DNA of 36,617 nucleotides from assembly GCA_903862845.1 (NCBI GenBank), contig CAIOZS010000034.1, positions 1 through 36,617 of the forward strand, written 5' to 3'. Below, in pieces: positions 6,669 to 16,228 of this stretch (position 1 is the stretch's first letter; the number at the start of each line of letters is the position of its first letter). This DNA comes from an uncultured Thermoleophilia bacterium. GTDB lineage: Bacteria; Actinomycetota; Thermoleophilia; UBA2241. The translations under genes and the position numbers were made by a program. The notes under the pieces were generated by a model, which was given only the letters and a program-made list of their open reading frames with translations, did not search any database and had not been told where the DNA came from.

Positions 6669-8888
6669 ATGACCACGCCGTCATCACGACCCGAACGACA
6701 CACCGCGGGCCAGGAGCGGTTCACCGCCGCCGCGGCAGAGCCCGTGGTCACGACGACCGCCGAGCGCTACGTGATGAGCGGCGGGCGCACCCCGCGCCTG
6801 GCGATCAAGGAAGGCGACCTCTTCCTGTACAGCGACGCGCTCGGCCAGGCGCCCGGCAGCGAGAACTCGGTGCTCGGCCTGTACTACCACGACACGCGTT
6901 ACCTGAGCCGGCACGAGCTCACGATCGCCGGTCGCCAGCCGGTGCTCCTCTCCTCGACGGCCGAGCGTGGCTACGCGGCCACCGTCGAGCTCACCAACCT
7001 CGAGGCGCGCACCCCGGACGGGCACACGCTGCCGCAGGCGAGCGTGCACGTGCGGCGCACGCGCTTCCTCGCCGACCGCCTGCACGAGCTGCTGCGCGTG
7101 CGCAATTTCCATCACGACGACGTCGAGCTCGTGCTCGACCTGTACTTCGACGCCGACTTCGCCGACCTCTTTGAGGTCCGCGGCCTGCGGCGTCGCAAGC
7201 GCGGGACGCGGCTGGCGCCGAAGGTCGAGGGCGACACGCTGACGCTCAGCTACCTTGGCCTGGACGACGTCCTGCGCGAGACCGTCGTCAGCTTTACCGA
7301 CCCTCCAGAGTCAGTGAAGCAGGGCCGGGCGCGCTTTCGCCTGCGGCTGGCGCCTGGGGAGCGCGCCGTCCTGCGCTACGAGGTGCGCGTGGTGGCGCCC
7401 GACGCCCCCGAGCCGCGCGAGGGCGACTTCAATGCCAAGCTGGGCGCCCTGCGCCGCGAGCACGAGCGCTGGGACTCCGGCGCCACCGACATCTTCACCG
7501 ACAACGAGCAGGTGAACCAGGTGCTGCGCCGCGGCCAGGACGATCTGAGCATGCTGGCCGCCACCGTGAGCGGCGAACGTATCGCGTTGTCCGGCATCCC
7601 CTGGTTTGTGGCGCCCTTCGGCCGCGAGCTGCTGCTGGTCGGCCTCGAGACCCTGCTCCTCGACCTGCGCTGGTCGCAGGCGGCGGTGGACTTCCTGGGC
7701 CGTGCCCAAGGCACCCACGACAGCGTCTTTCGCGAGGAGCAGCCCGGCAAGATCATGCACGAGCTGCGGCGCGGCGAGCTGGCCAACCTCCGCGCGATCC
7801 CGCACACGCCGTACTTCGGTTCGGTCGACGCGACGCCGCTGTGGCTGCTGCTGGTCGCCGAGCTCACGATGTGGACCGGCGACCTCGACGGCTTCGATTT
7901 TCGCCGTGACGCCGTGGACGCCGCGCTCGCCTGGCTGGACCAGTACGGCGACTTCGACGGCGACGGGTTCGTCGAGTACGAGCGCCGCTCGCGGGTCGGC
8001 CTGCGCAATCAGGGCTGGCGCGACGCCGGCGACGCCGTCCTTCACGCCGACGGCTCGCAGGCCGCGGGCCCTATCGCTCTGGCGGAGACCCAAGGCTACG
8101 TGTACTACGCGAAGCGCCGCCTCGCCGCCCTTTACGGGCAGCTCGGCGACGTGCAGCGCGCCGAGCGCCTCGCGCACGAGGCGGCGGACCTCAAGCGGCG
8201 CTTCAACGAGCGCTTCTGGATGGAGGACGAAGGGTTCTTCGCGATGGCGCTCGACGGCGAGAAGAAGCAGGTGAGGACCGTGTGCTCGACGATCGGTCAC
8301 GCGCTGTGGTCGCGCATTATCGCCGACGAGCACGTGGCCGCCGTCGTGAAGCGCCTCATGGCGCCCGACATGTTCACGGGCTGGGGCGTGCGCACCTTCA
8401 GCAAGGACGCGAAGGGCTACAACCCCGTGAGCTTCTACAACGGCAGTGTGTGGCCCTACGACACCGCGATCATCGCCAACGGCATGAAGAAGCAGGGCTA
8501 CGTGCAGGAGTCCAACCGTCTGGCCTGGGGCCTCGTGGAGGCCGCCGTGGCGCACGAGTATTCGCGTCTGCCGGAGATGTTCTGCGGCTTCACGCGGCAG
8601 TCGATCAACCGGCCCGTGTCGTTCCCCATGGCCTGCTCGCCCGACGCCTGTTCGGCGGGCGCCCTGTTTCTCATCCTCCAGTCGATGGTGGGCATCTACG
8701 CGCAGGCCGAGGAGAACATCGTGTACGTCCACGACCCGGAGCTGCCCAAGTGGCTCGGCGAGGTGACGCTGTCCAACCTCAAGGTGGGTCGCACGACCAT
8801 GCGCCTGCGCTTCCGCCGCGAGGGTAGCCAGACCACGTTCTCCGTTCTCGACAAACAGGGTCCGGGGCGTATCGTGGTCGTAGAATGA
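6669..8888 (+). CDS. Glycogen-debranching-type glycosidase (amylo-alpha-1,6-glucosidase family)
   Basis: A 739-aa two-domain glycoside hydrolase. Residues about 35-230 match the N-terminal domain of bacterial and archaeal debranching enzymes (LFLYSDALG, VLGLYYHDTRYLSRHEL). From about 270 on is an (alpha/alpha)6 barrel with GIPWFVAPFGRELL, HTPYFGSVDATPLWLLL (near 377-393), DGDGFVEYERRS and NQGWRDAGDAV (near 449-459), and GYNPVSFYNGSVWPYD (near 585-600). The NQGWxD element is typical of the amylo-alpha-1,6-glucosidase group, with the Asp a likely acid catalyst. No signal peptide is seen, so it should act on cytoplasmic glycogen. Other glycosidases of this barrel type act on glycerate glycosides, an alternative worth noting given the neighbours. 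No clear Shine-Dalgarno precedes the ATG. Confidence 0.82.
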   Translation: MTTPSSRPERHTAGQERFTAAAAEPVVTTTAERYVMSGGRTPRLAIKEGDLFLYSDALGQAPGSENSVLGLYYHDTRYLSRHELTIAGRQPVLLSSTAERGYAATVELTNLEARTPDGHTLPQASVHVRRTRFLADRLHELLRVRNFHHDDVELVLDLYFDADFADLFEVRGLRRRKRGTRLAPKVEGDTLTLSYLGLDDVLRETVVSFTDPPESVKQGRARFRLRLAPGERAVLRYEVRVVAPDAPEPREGDFNAKLGALRREHERWDSGATDIFTDNEQVNQVLRRGQDDLSMLAATVSGERIALSGIPWFVAPFGRELLLVGLETLLLDLRWSQAAVDFLGRAQGTHDSVFREEQPGKIMHELRRGELANLRAIPHTPYFGSVDATPLWLLLVAELTMWTGDLDGFDFRRDAVDAALAWLDQYGDFDGDGFVEYERRSRVGLRNQGWRDAGDAVLHADGSQAAGPIALAETQGYVYYAKRRLAALYGQLGDVQRAERLAHEAADLKRRFNERFWMEDEGFFAMALDGEKKQVRTVCSTIGHALWSRIIADEHVAAVVKRLMAPDMFTGWGVRTFSKDAKGYNPVSFYNGSVWPYDTAIIANGMKKQGYVQESNRLAWGLVEAAVAHEYSRLPEMFCGFTRQSINRPVSFPMACSPDACSAGALFLILQSMVGIYAQAEENIVYVHDPELPKWLGEVTLSNLKVGRTTMRLRFRREGSQTTFSVLDKQGPGRIVVVE

Positions 8889-9673
8889 CCATGGCGCTGA
8901 CCATCGCCCACATCTCCGATCTGCACGCCGGCTCGCCGTACTTCGTGCCCACCCTCATGGACCGCGTGGTCGTCGAGCTCAACGAGCTGCACCCCGACAT
9001 CGTTCTCTGCACCGGCGACCTCACCGAGATGGGCTTCCGCCAGGACTATCTCGTGGCGCGGGAGTACCTGGAGCGCATCGAATGCCCGCGGCTCGTCGTG
9101 ATCCCCGGCAACCACGATGCCCGCAACGTCGGCTACGTGCACTTCGAGGATCTCATCGGCCCCCGCTGGCAGACGCTGCGCTTCGACGAGGTCACCATCG
9201 TGGCCGTCGACTCCAGCGAGCCGGACCTCGACCACGGGCAGATCGGCCGGGCGCGCTACGATTGGCTCAAGGACAAGTTTGCGCCGCCGGCGACCTTCCG
9301 CATCTTCATGCTGCACCATCACCTGCTGCCGGTGCCCGGCACGGGGCGCGAGCGCAACATCGTCTACGACGCCGGCGACCTGCTCGAGGTGCTGCAGGAG
9401 TGCCGCGTCAACCTCGTCCTCGGCGGGCACAAGCACGTGCCCTACGCCTGGCGCCTCGAGCGCCTGTTCGTGGTCAACGCGGGGACGTGCAGCTCGCAAC
9501 GCCTGCGTGGCCACACCAAGGCCTGCTACAACATCGTGCGCCTCGACGGCGACCGCGTGGAGGTGGTGCGCAAGTACCCCTTCCACGGCACCGAGACGCT
9601 CATCGATTTCGTGCCGTCCACGGCGTCGTTCGAGAAGTACATCTGTCCCGTTCCCGAGGAGGCTGGGCGATAG
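8885..9673 (+). CDS. Calcineurin-like metallophosphoesterase (CpdA-like)
   Basis: A 262-aa two-metal phosphoesterase with the full motif set: D12 and H14 in HISDLHAG, GD at 44-45 in TGDLTEMG, GNHD at 75-78, a histidine cluster HHH at 144-146, and GGHKH at 180-184. This resembles class III cyclic nucleotide phosphodiesterases, although substrate cannot be read from motifs. It overlaps the glycosidase stop by 4 bases (ATGA) and its own TAG stop overlaps the probable start of the cDPG synthetase gene, so the three genes are translationally coupled. That placement suggests a phosphate ester made by the neighbours, perhaps cDPG or 2,3-diphosphoglycerate, as substrate; this is inference. A second ATG at 8891 is possible. 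Confidence 0.88.
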   Translation: MTMALTIAHISDLHAGSPYFVPTLMDRVVVELNELHPDIVLCTGDLTEMGFRQDYLVAREYLERIECPRLVVIPGNHDARNVGYVHFEDLIGPRWQTLRFDEVTIVAVDSSEPDLDHGQIGRARYDWLKDKFAPPATFRIFMLHHHLLPVPGTGRERNIVYDAGDLLEVLQECRVNLVLGGHKHVPYAWRLERLFVVNAGTCSSQRLRGHTKACYNIVRLDGDRVEVVRKYPFHGTETLIDFVPSTASFEKYICPVPEEAGR

Positions 9674-11139
9674 GGGAGACCCTGCCGCGCGCCGTCGTCG
9701 TGATCGACGGCGAACACTATCCGCCCGTGGTGGCCGCCGCGCTCGATGGGTTGCGGCGGCGCTACGATGTGGTCGCCGGCATCTTCGCCGGAGGCCGCGA
9801 GAAGCTGCGCGGCGGCTTCGCCGCCGCGCCGGGCCTCGCGGCCGCGCCCGGCGCCGGCCCCGACGGTCTGGCGCGCGAGCTCGGCCTGTCGCGGCTTGCG
9901 GCCATCGAGCCGGGCGGCGGCGACGTCGCCGCCGTGCTCGAGGCGGTGCGGGCGATGCTCCGCGAGGTGCGCGCCGAGGCCCTCGTTGACCTCTCCGACG
10001 AGCCCGTGATCGGCTACCGCGAACGCTTCCTCCTGATGAGCGCCGCGCTGGCCGAGGGCGCGCGCTACGTGGCCGCGGATGCTGAGGTCAGGCCGCAGCG
10101 CTTCGCGCGCCTGGACGCCATGCCCGCGCTGGGCGTGATCGGCACGGGCAAGCGCGTCGGGAAGACGGCGGTGAGCGGCTGGCTCGCGCGGCGGCTCGAC
10201 GGCCGGCTCGCGGGCCGCGGCGGCGTCGTGGTCGTCGCCATGGGCCGCGGCGGGCCGCCGGAGCCCGAGCTCGTGCGCGGCGGTGACGGCCTGGGACCGG
10301 CCGAGCTTCTGGCGGCCTCACGTGCCGGCCGCCATGCCGCCAGCGACTGCTACGAAGATGCCGTCCTGGCCGGCGTGACCACCATTGGCTGCCGCCGCTG
10401 CGGCGGCGGCCTGGCCGGAGCGCCGTTCAACGACAACGTGCGTGAGGCGCTGCCGCTCCTGGCGAGCAGCGGCGCTGCCCTGGCGGTGTTCGAAGGCAGC
10501 GGCGCCGTGGTGCCGCCTGTGGCCTGCGACGCCACGGTCTGCGTGGCCGCGGCCGGCCAGCCGCTCGAGTACGTGGCCGGCTACCTTGGCACCTATCGGC
10601 TGCTGCTCAGCGACGCGCTTGTGCTGACGCAATGCGAGCCGCCGTTCGCCGCGGCCGCCGACGTGGCGGCGCTGGCCACCGCGGCGGCGGCCGTCAAGCC
10701 CGGTCTGCGCATCGTGCAGACGGTGTTCCGGCCGCGGCCGGCGCAGACCATCCGCGGCCGCAAAGTAGCCTTCTTCACGACGGCGCCGGAGGGCGCCGTG
10801 CCGCGCCTCGCGCGGGCGCTCGCCGACGACCACGGCGCCGACGTCGTCCTCGTCTCGACCGGCCTTGCCGACCGCCGCAGGCTCGCGCTCGACGTGGCGC
10901 GCGCCGCGAAAGAGGCCGACGTCTTTCTCACGGAGATCAAGGCGGCGGCTGTGGACGTCGTCGCCGAGGCCGCCGCTGCGGCCGGTCGCGAGCTCGTGTT
11001 CTGCGACAACGAGCCGGTCGCCGGCGACGGCGATCTGGGCGCCCTCGTGGACGAGCTCGAGCGGCTGGCCGTCGCTCGTTTCGCGGCGCGTTCCGGCGCG
11101 GCTGGGCGCGCGGATGGCGGCTCAGGCGGGGAGGTCTGA
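9670..11139 (+). CDS. cpgS: Cyclic 2,3-diphosphoglycerate synthetase, probable AUA start
   Basis: ATP-dependent closure of an intramolecular anhydride in 2,3-diphosphoglycerate to give cDPG (EC 6.5.1.9). The 489-aa product matches the methanogen enzyme in outline: an N-terminal strand followed by VIDGEHYPPVV, a P-loop GTGKRVGKTA at 158-167, CRRCGGGLAGAPFNDNV, VFEGSGAVVPPVACD, and a C-terminal FTTAPEGAVP and FLTEIKAAAVDVVAE region. No ATG, GTG or TTG lies in frame between 9490 and 9699. ATA at 9670 has a perfect GAGGAGG (9656-9662) 7 bases upstream and forms ATAG with the previous stop, equivalent to ATGA coupling. CTG 9682 or GTG 9700 are alternatives, the latter removing the first beta strand. 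The kinase gene follows after 2 bases. Confidence 0.85.
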   Translation: MGETLPRAVVVIDGEHYPPVVAAALDGLRRRYDVVAGIFAGGREKLRGGFAAAPGLAAAPGAGPDGLARELGLSRLAAIEPGGGDVAAVLEAVRAMLREVRAEALVDLSDEPVIGYRERFLLMSAALAEGARYVAADAEVRPQRFARLDAMPALGVIGTGKRVGKTAVSGWLARRLDGRLAGRGGVVVVAMGRGGPPEPELVRGGDGLGPAELLAASRAGRHAASDCYEDAVLAGVTTIGCRRCGGGLAGAPFNDNVREALPLLASSGAALAVFEGSGAVVPPVACDATVCVAAAGQPLEYVAGYLGTYRLLLSDALVLTQCEPPFAAAADVAALATAAAAVKPGLRIVQTVFRPRPAQTIRGRKVAFFTTAPEGAVPRLARALADDHGADVVLVSTGLADRRRLALDVARAAKEADVFLTEIKAAAVDVVAEAAAAAGRELVFCDNEPVAGDGDLGALVDELERLAVARFAARSGAAGRADGGSGGEV

Positions 11140-11141
11140 CG

Positions 11142-12059
11142 ATGCCCGACGACCGTGACGTGCGACTCATCGACGAGGGCGAGCGGGCGCCGTTCAGCAA
11201 AGGCCTCATGGCGCAGACGCTCATGGCGACCGGCCTCGCCCCCGAGCAGGCCTACGGCGTGGCGGCCGCCGTGGAGCGGCGCCTGCGGCGCCGCGGGCCG
11301 GCGGCCCTCACCCTCTTCGACCTGGGCAAGATCGCGCGCGAGCAGCTCGGTGCCCCGGAGGGCGACATCCTCATCCAGCGTTTTCGTCAGTGGCGTACCT
11401 TGCGCCGCCTTGAGACGCCGCTGATCGTCCTCATTGGCGGCGCCACCGGCGTCGGCAAGAGCACGCTGGCCACCGAGCTCGCCCACCGCCTCGGCATCAC
11501 GCGCGTGATCAGCACCGACATGGTGCGTCAGACGATGCGGGCCTTCTTCGCGCCCGAGCTCATGCCGGCGATCCACACATCCTCGTTCGACGCGGCGACC
11601 GCGGTGCGCGTGCCCGTGCCGCGCGAGACCGACCTCAGCAAGGTCGGGTTCATGGAGCAGACGAAGGCCGTCTCGGTGGGCATCGAGGCGATCGTCGCCC
11701 GGGGCATCGACGAGGCGCAGCGCATGGTCATCGAGGGCGTGCACATCGTGCCCGGCTTCCTCGAGCGCTCCCGCTGGCGTGAGGCCCTGGTGCTCGAATT
11801 CGTGCTCGCCGTGCAGGACAGTGCCCGTCATCGTGCCAACTTCTCGGTGCGCGAGTGGGAGACCGGCGGCATCCGGCCGCTGCGCCGCTACCTCGACCAT
11901 TTCGCCCAGATCCGCCGCATCCAGAAGTACATCGTCGGCCGCGCCGTGGCTCTGGGCGTCCCGGTGGTGGACAATCCCAGCCTCGAAGAGAACCTCAGCG
12001 AGGTCCTCGGAGCCATCCTGCAGCGCGTCGAGGAACAGAGCGCGGCGGCCGGCGATTGA
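11142..12059 (+). CDS. 2-phosphoglycerate kinase
   Basis: Phosphorylates 2-phosphoglycerate to 2,3-diphosphoglycerate (EC 2.7.2.16), the step before cDPG synthetase. 305 aa, close to the methanogen enzymes of about 300. An ATP-cone-like N-terminal domain (about 15-90: PFSKGLMAQTLMATGL, then RRLRRRGPAALTLFDL) precedes a kinase domain with P-loop GGATGVGKST at 99-108, STDMVRQTMR at 124-133, HTSSFDA at 145-151, and VIEGVHIVPGF as the Walker-B-like strand. The combination of ATP-cone and P-loop kinase is diagnostic of this family. The ATG at 11142 lies 2 bases after the synthetase stop with GGGGAGG upstream. The frame is open further upstream but is antisense-like noise there. Confidence 0.9.
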   Translation: MPDDRDVRLIDEGERAPFSKGLMAQTLMATGLAPEQAYGVAAAVERRLRRRGPAALTLFDLGKIAREQLGAPEGDILIQRFRQWRTLRRLETPLIVLIGGATGVGKSTLATELAHRLGITRVISTDMVRQTMRAFFAPELMPAIHTSSFDAATAVRVPVPRETDLSKVGFMEQTKAVSVGIEAIVARGIDEAQRMVIEGVHIVPGFLERSRWREALVLEFVLAVQDSARHRANFSVREWETGGIRPLRRYLDHFAQIRRIQKYIVGRAVALGVPVVDNPSLEENLSEVLGAILQRVEEQSAAAGD

Positions 12060-12388
12060 CCGCCGCCGCTGCCTCGCGGCGCCTCCCGTATGCCCTGCAT
12101 CCCCCGCCCGGCCTCTCTTCCCGCCGGGCGCCCCGGGTGCCTGCCGGGTCAGGGCGTCCCGCAGCGATCCAATGCCCTCAGCGGCCGCTCGTCACGGAGA
12201 GCGCGCGTGGCTTGTCGCCCGGCCGTCGCCCGAGGTGAGTGGGAATCTCTTGCGCGGTGTGACATACTCTGCACCGGAGTCCGCACGGACCCAACCTTCC
12301 ATCGCATCATCCACCTCTACTCGTTCGACATCTCCCAGGCGATACGGCTGCGTGCCGCGCGGGGCGATGTCAGAGGTCCCGGGAGCCC
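12060..12388. other. Intergenic region upstream of rho, no gene seen
   Basis: 329 bases without a convincing coding frame. It holds a 7-bp hairpin (12106-12112 with 12123-12129), perhaps the end of the sugar-phosphate transcript. After 12240 the sequence becomes less GC-rich, where the rho promoter and leader are expected. A long rho leader is common because rho is often autoregulated, but no specific leader structure could be assigned. Confidence 0.5.
12260..12268 (+). promoter_or_regulatory. Possible rho promoter (-10 region)
   Basis: TGACATACT matches the extended -10 pattern TGn + CATACT (12263-12268) seen in other promoters of this window, about 120 bases before rho. No good -35 is present, so this is a weak call. 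Confidence 0.3.
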
Positions 12389-14029
<1,641 letters not shown>

Positions 14030-14033
14030 GGGC

Positions 14034-14063
14034 CGGGCCGGCGTGCCTCGCCGGCCCGCGTTT
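14034..14063 (+). terminator. Intrinsic terminator after rho
   Basis: 10-bp GC-rich stem (14034-14043 with 14049-14058), 5-base loop, followed by CGTTT. It lies 4 bases after the rho stop. Confidence 0.65.
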
Positions 14064-14077
14064 GAAGCCGCAACGAT

Positions 14078-14107
14078 TTCTGCCGCGACGGCGTTCCGTG
14101 CTATCAT
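14078..14107 (+). promoter_or_regulatory. rpmE promoter (extended -10)
   Basis: TGC immediately before TATCAT (14102-14107) makes a good extended -10. A weak -35, TTCTGC at 14078-14083, lies 18 bases upstream. It sits between the rho terminator and rpmE; transcription would begin near 14114. Confidence 0.55.
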
Positions 14108-14114
14108 GCCGGTT

Positions 14115-14130
14115 CGGCCCGTGTGGGCCG
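14115..14130 (+). promoter_or_regulatory. Hairpin at the 5' end of the rpmE leader
   Basis: CGGCCC (14115-14120) and GGGCCG (14125-14130) form a perfect 6-bp stem with a GTGT tetraloop, placed at the predicted transcript start. It could stabilise the mRNA or be a ribosomal-protein autoregulatory site; neither is shown by sequence alone. Confidence 0.4.
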
Positions 14131-14173
14131 TCCGCGAGTAATCCGGGTTTGCTCCCAGAAGGGATCCGTTGCC

Positions 14174-14470
14174 ATGAAGAAAGACATCCACCCGAAGTAC
14201 GAAGAAGCGACCGTGCACTGCTCCTGCGGCAACACGTTCACGACGCGCAGCACCAAGTCGGAGCTGCACGTCGAACTGTGCTCGCAGTGCCATCCGTTCT
14301 ACACGGGCAAGCAGAAGCTGGTCGACTCCGGCGGCCGCGTCGAGCGCTTCAAGCGGCGCTACGACAAGAAGGCGGAGCCAGCCAAGGCCGTGGCCGCTGT
14401 GGCCGCGCCCGTGAAGGCCGAGGCCGCCGTGGCGGCGCCCGTCAAGGCGGAAGCCGAGACAACGGCCTGA
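14174..14470 (+). CDS. rpmE: Ribosomal protein bL31, zinc-binding form
   Basis: Component of the large ribosomal subunit. 98 aa. The first 65 residues are canonical L31 ([42 protein letters not shown]). Cysteines C16, C18, C36 and C39 mark the zinc-containing (C+) type rather than the zinc-free paralogue used under zinc limitation. Residues 66-98 form an Ala/Lys/Glu-rich tail with a tandem duplication (AAPVKAEA twice), not part of the standard fold. The ATG at 14174 is the family-typical start, with AAGGGA about 9 bases upstream. The gene lies between rho and thyX; rho-rpmE adjacency is widespread. Confidence 0.96.
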   Translation: MKKDIHPKYEEATVHCSCGNTFTTRSTKSELHVELCSQCHPFYTGKQKLVDSGGRVERFKRRYDKKAEPAKAVAAVAAPVKAEAAVAAPVKAEAETTA

Positions 14471-14483
14471 CAGGAGCACTGCG

Positions 14484-15221
14484 GTGAGCGCTGAGCTCCG
14501 CGTCACGCTCCTCCAGCACACGCCCGACCCCGACCGCGCCGTCGCGATCGCGGGTCGGCTCTGCTATGCGCCCGTGTCGGCGGCCGACCTCCAGCGCGAG
14601 ATGGGCGCCGACGACGTCGCCAGGCTCGTGCGCCTCCTCGTGCGTTCCGGTCACCATTCCGCCCTCGAGCACGCCTCCGTCAGCTTCGCCGTCGACGGCG
14701 TGTCCCGGGCGCTCACCCACCAGCTTGTGCGCCACCGCGTGGCCAGCTACAACCAGCAGTCGCAGCGGTACGTGAGCTTCGGGGCGGGCGACAGTTTCAT
14801 CGTCCCGCCCTCCGTATCAGCCGACTCCGAAGCCGAGGCGGTGTTCCTGGAGGCCATGGAGCACGCGCGCCACGCCTACGACAGGCTCGTCGAGCTGGGC
14901 CTCGCCGAAGGCCGCACCCGCGAGAGCGTGCAAGAAGACGCGCGCTTCGTGCTTCCCAACGCCGCCGAGACGAAGATCGTCGTCACCATGAACGCCCGGG
15001 AGCTGCGCCATTTCTTTCGCCTGCGCTGCTGCAATCGCGCGCAGTGGGAGATCAGGGCGCTGGCCTGGGAGATGCGCGGCATGGTCAGGGAACTGGCGCC
15101 CAACCTCTTCGAGGGCAGCGGCCCCGGCTGCCTCTACGGTAGCTGCGCCGAGGGCAAGATGACCTGCGGCAAACCGTACAGGCGAGAAGACGTCGACGGG
15201 CCGGCCGCCGAGGGCGCTTGA
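14484..15221 (+). CDS. thyX: Flavin-dependent thymidylate synthase
   Basis: Makes dTMP from dUMP with methylene-tetrahydrofolate, FAD and NADPH. 245 aa. The ThyX signature RHRxxxxxxxS is seen as RHRVASYNQQSQRY at 83-96, which binds dUMP and FAD. The second flavin-binding part (VTMNARELRHFFRLRCCNRAQWEIR) and a cysteine-rich end (GPGCLYGSCAEGKMTCGKP) resemble ThyX from anaerobes and actinobacteria. The GTG at 14484 has AGGAG (14472-14476) at 7 bases. Use of ThyX means THF is regenerated without dihydrofolate reductase, so folA may be absent from this genome. It overlaps the DUF1385 gene by 4 bases. Confidence 0.95.
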   Translation: MSAELRVTLLQHTPDPDRAVAIAGRLCYAPVSAADLQREMGADDVARLVRLLVRSGHHSALEHASVSFAVDGVSRALTHQLVRHRVASYNQQSQRYVSFGAGDSFIVPPSVSADSEAEAVFLEAMEHARHAYDRLVELGLAEGRTRESVQEDARFVLPNAAETKIVVTMNARELRHFFRLRCCNRAQWEIRALAWEMRGMVRELAPNLFEGSGPGCLYGSCAEGKMTCGKPYRREDVDGPAAEGA

Positions 15222-16219
15222 GCGCCTCTCGCGCGGCTCGCGCCTCCGTCTTCGCCATGACCACGCGCCTCACCCGTAACGCGCTCGCGGTGCTGACGCT
15301 GGCCGCCCTGTGGGCGCGCCGCGCCCAGGTCGGCGGCCAGGCCGTCATCGAGGGCGTCATGATGCGCGGCGTCGACCATTGGTCGCTGGCCGTGCGCCGC
15401 CCCGACGAGACGATCGGCGTCCACGAGTTTCCTCTGGTCAGCTGGATGACGCGCCGTCCGATCCTCAAGACACCCGTCGTGCGCGGCGTCGTGGCGCTCG
15501 TCGAGTCGCTGGTCATCGGCGTCCGTGCCCTCACGATGTCGGCCAACGAGTCCATCGGCGAGGAGGAGCAGCAGCTCAGCCGCAAGGAGATCGGCGGCAC
15601 GCTCATCATCGCCCTCGCCTTCGCCGTCGGCCTCTTCTTCGTGGCGCCGCTCTTCCTCACCGGGCTGTTCAAGCACTGGATCGGTGGCGGCTACCTGTTT
15701 TGGGCGGTCGAGGGCTGCGTGCGCGTCGGCATCTTCCTCGTCTATCTCGCCGTCATCACGCAGATCAAGGACCTCCGCCGCGTCTTCGAGTACCACGGCG
15801 CCGAGCACATGAGCATCCACGCGCTCGAGCACGGCGACGAGCTCACCGTCGAGAACGTCGAGCACTACGGCACGCTGCACCTGCGCTGCGGCACGTCGTT
15901 CCTGCTCATCGTGATGGTGGTCGCGATCTTCGTGTTCGCCCTCGTCGGCCGGCCGGCGTGGTACTTGCTCATCCTCAGCCGCGTCATCCTTGTGCCGCTC
16001 ATCGCCGGCGTCAGCTACGAGATCATCAAGTTCGCCGGCCGGCACGAGGACAACTTCATCGTGCGGGCCATCATGGCGCCCGGCCTGGCCCTGCAGTGGA
16101 TGACCACGAAGCAGCCCGACAGCGCCCAGGTCGAGGTCGCCATCGCTGCGCTCGAGAAGATCATCGAGCTCGAGCCCCAGGACCGCCCGCCGGTGAAAGG
16201 CGTGGAGGTCATGGCGTAA
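15218..16219 (+). CDS. DUF1385 (YqhQ-like) integral membrane protein
   Basis: A conserved membrane protein of unknown biochemical role, commonly encoded just before prfA in Gram-positive lineages. 333 aa from the TTG that overlaps the thyX stop (TTGA); an ATG at 15257 would give 320 aa. The conserved block GGQAVIEGVMMRG lies near residues 44-56. About four hydrophobic segments follow: roughly 125-151, 161-182, 227-244 and 248-270. A polar signature HGAEHMSIHALEH sits between the second and third. It is coupled to thyX and 9 bases before prfA. I cannot assign an activity. Confidence 0.88.
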   Translation: MSASRAARASVFAMTTRLTRNALAVLTLAALWARRAQVGGQAVIEGVMMRGVDHWSLAVRRPDETIGVHEFPLVSWMTRRPILKTPVVRGVVALVESLVIGVRALTMSANESIGEEEQQLSRKEIGGTLIIALAFAVGLFFVAPLFLTGLFKHWIGGGYLFWAVEGCVRVGIFLVYLAVITQIKDLRRVFEYHGAEHMSIHALEHGDELTVENVEHYGTLHLRCGTSFLLIVMVVAIFVFALVGRPAWYLLILSRVILVPLIAGVSYEIIKFAGRHEDNFIVRAIMAPGLALQWMTTKQPDSAQVEVAIAALEKIIELEPQDRPPVKGVEVMA

Positions 16220-16228
16220 GCTCTTCGC

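Noticed and set aside
9082..9669. N-terminal extension of the cDPG synthetase frame back to ATG 9082
   Set aside because: The extension is Arg/Pro/Ala noise overlapping the phosphoesterase in another frame, and family resemblance begins only after 9670.
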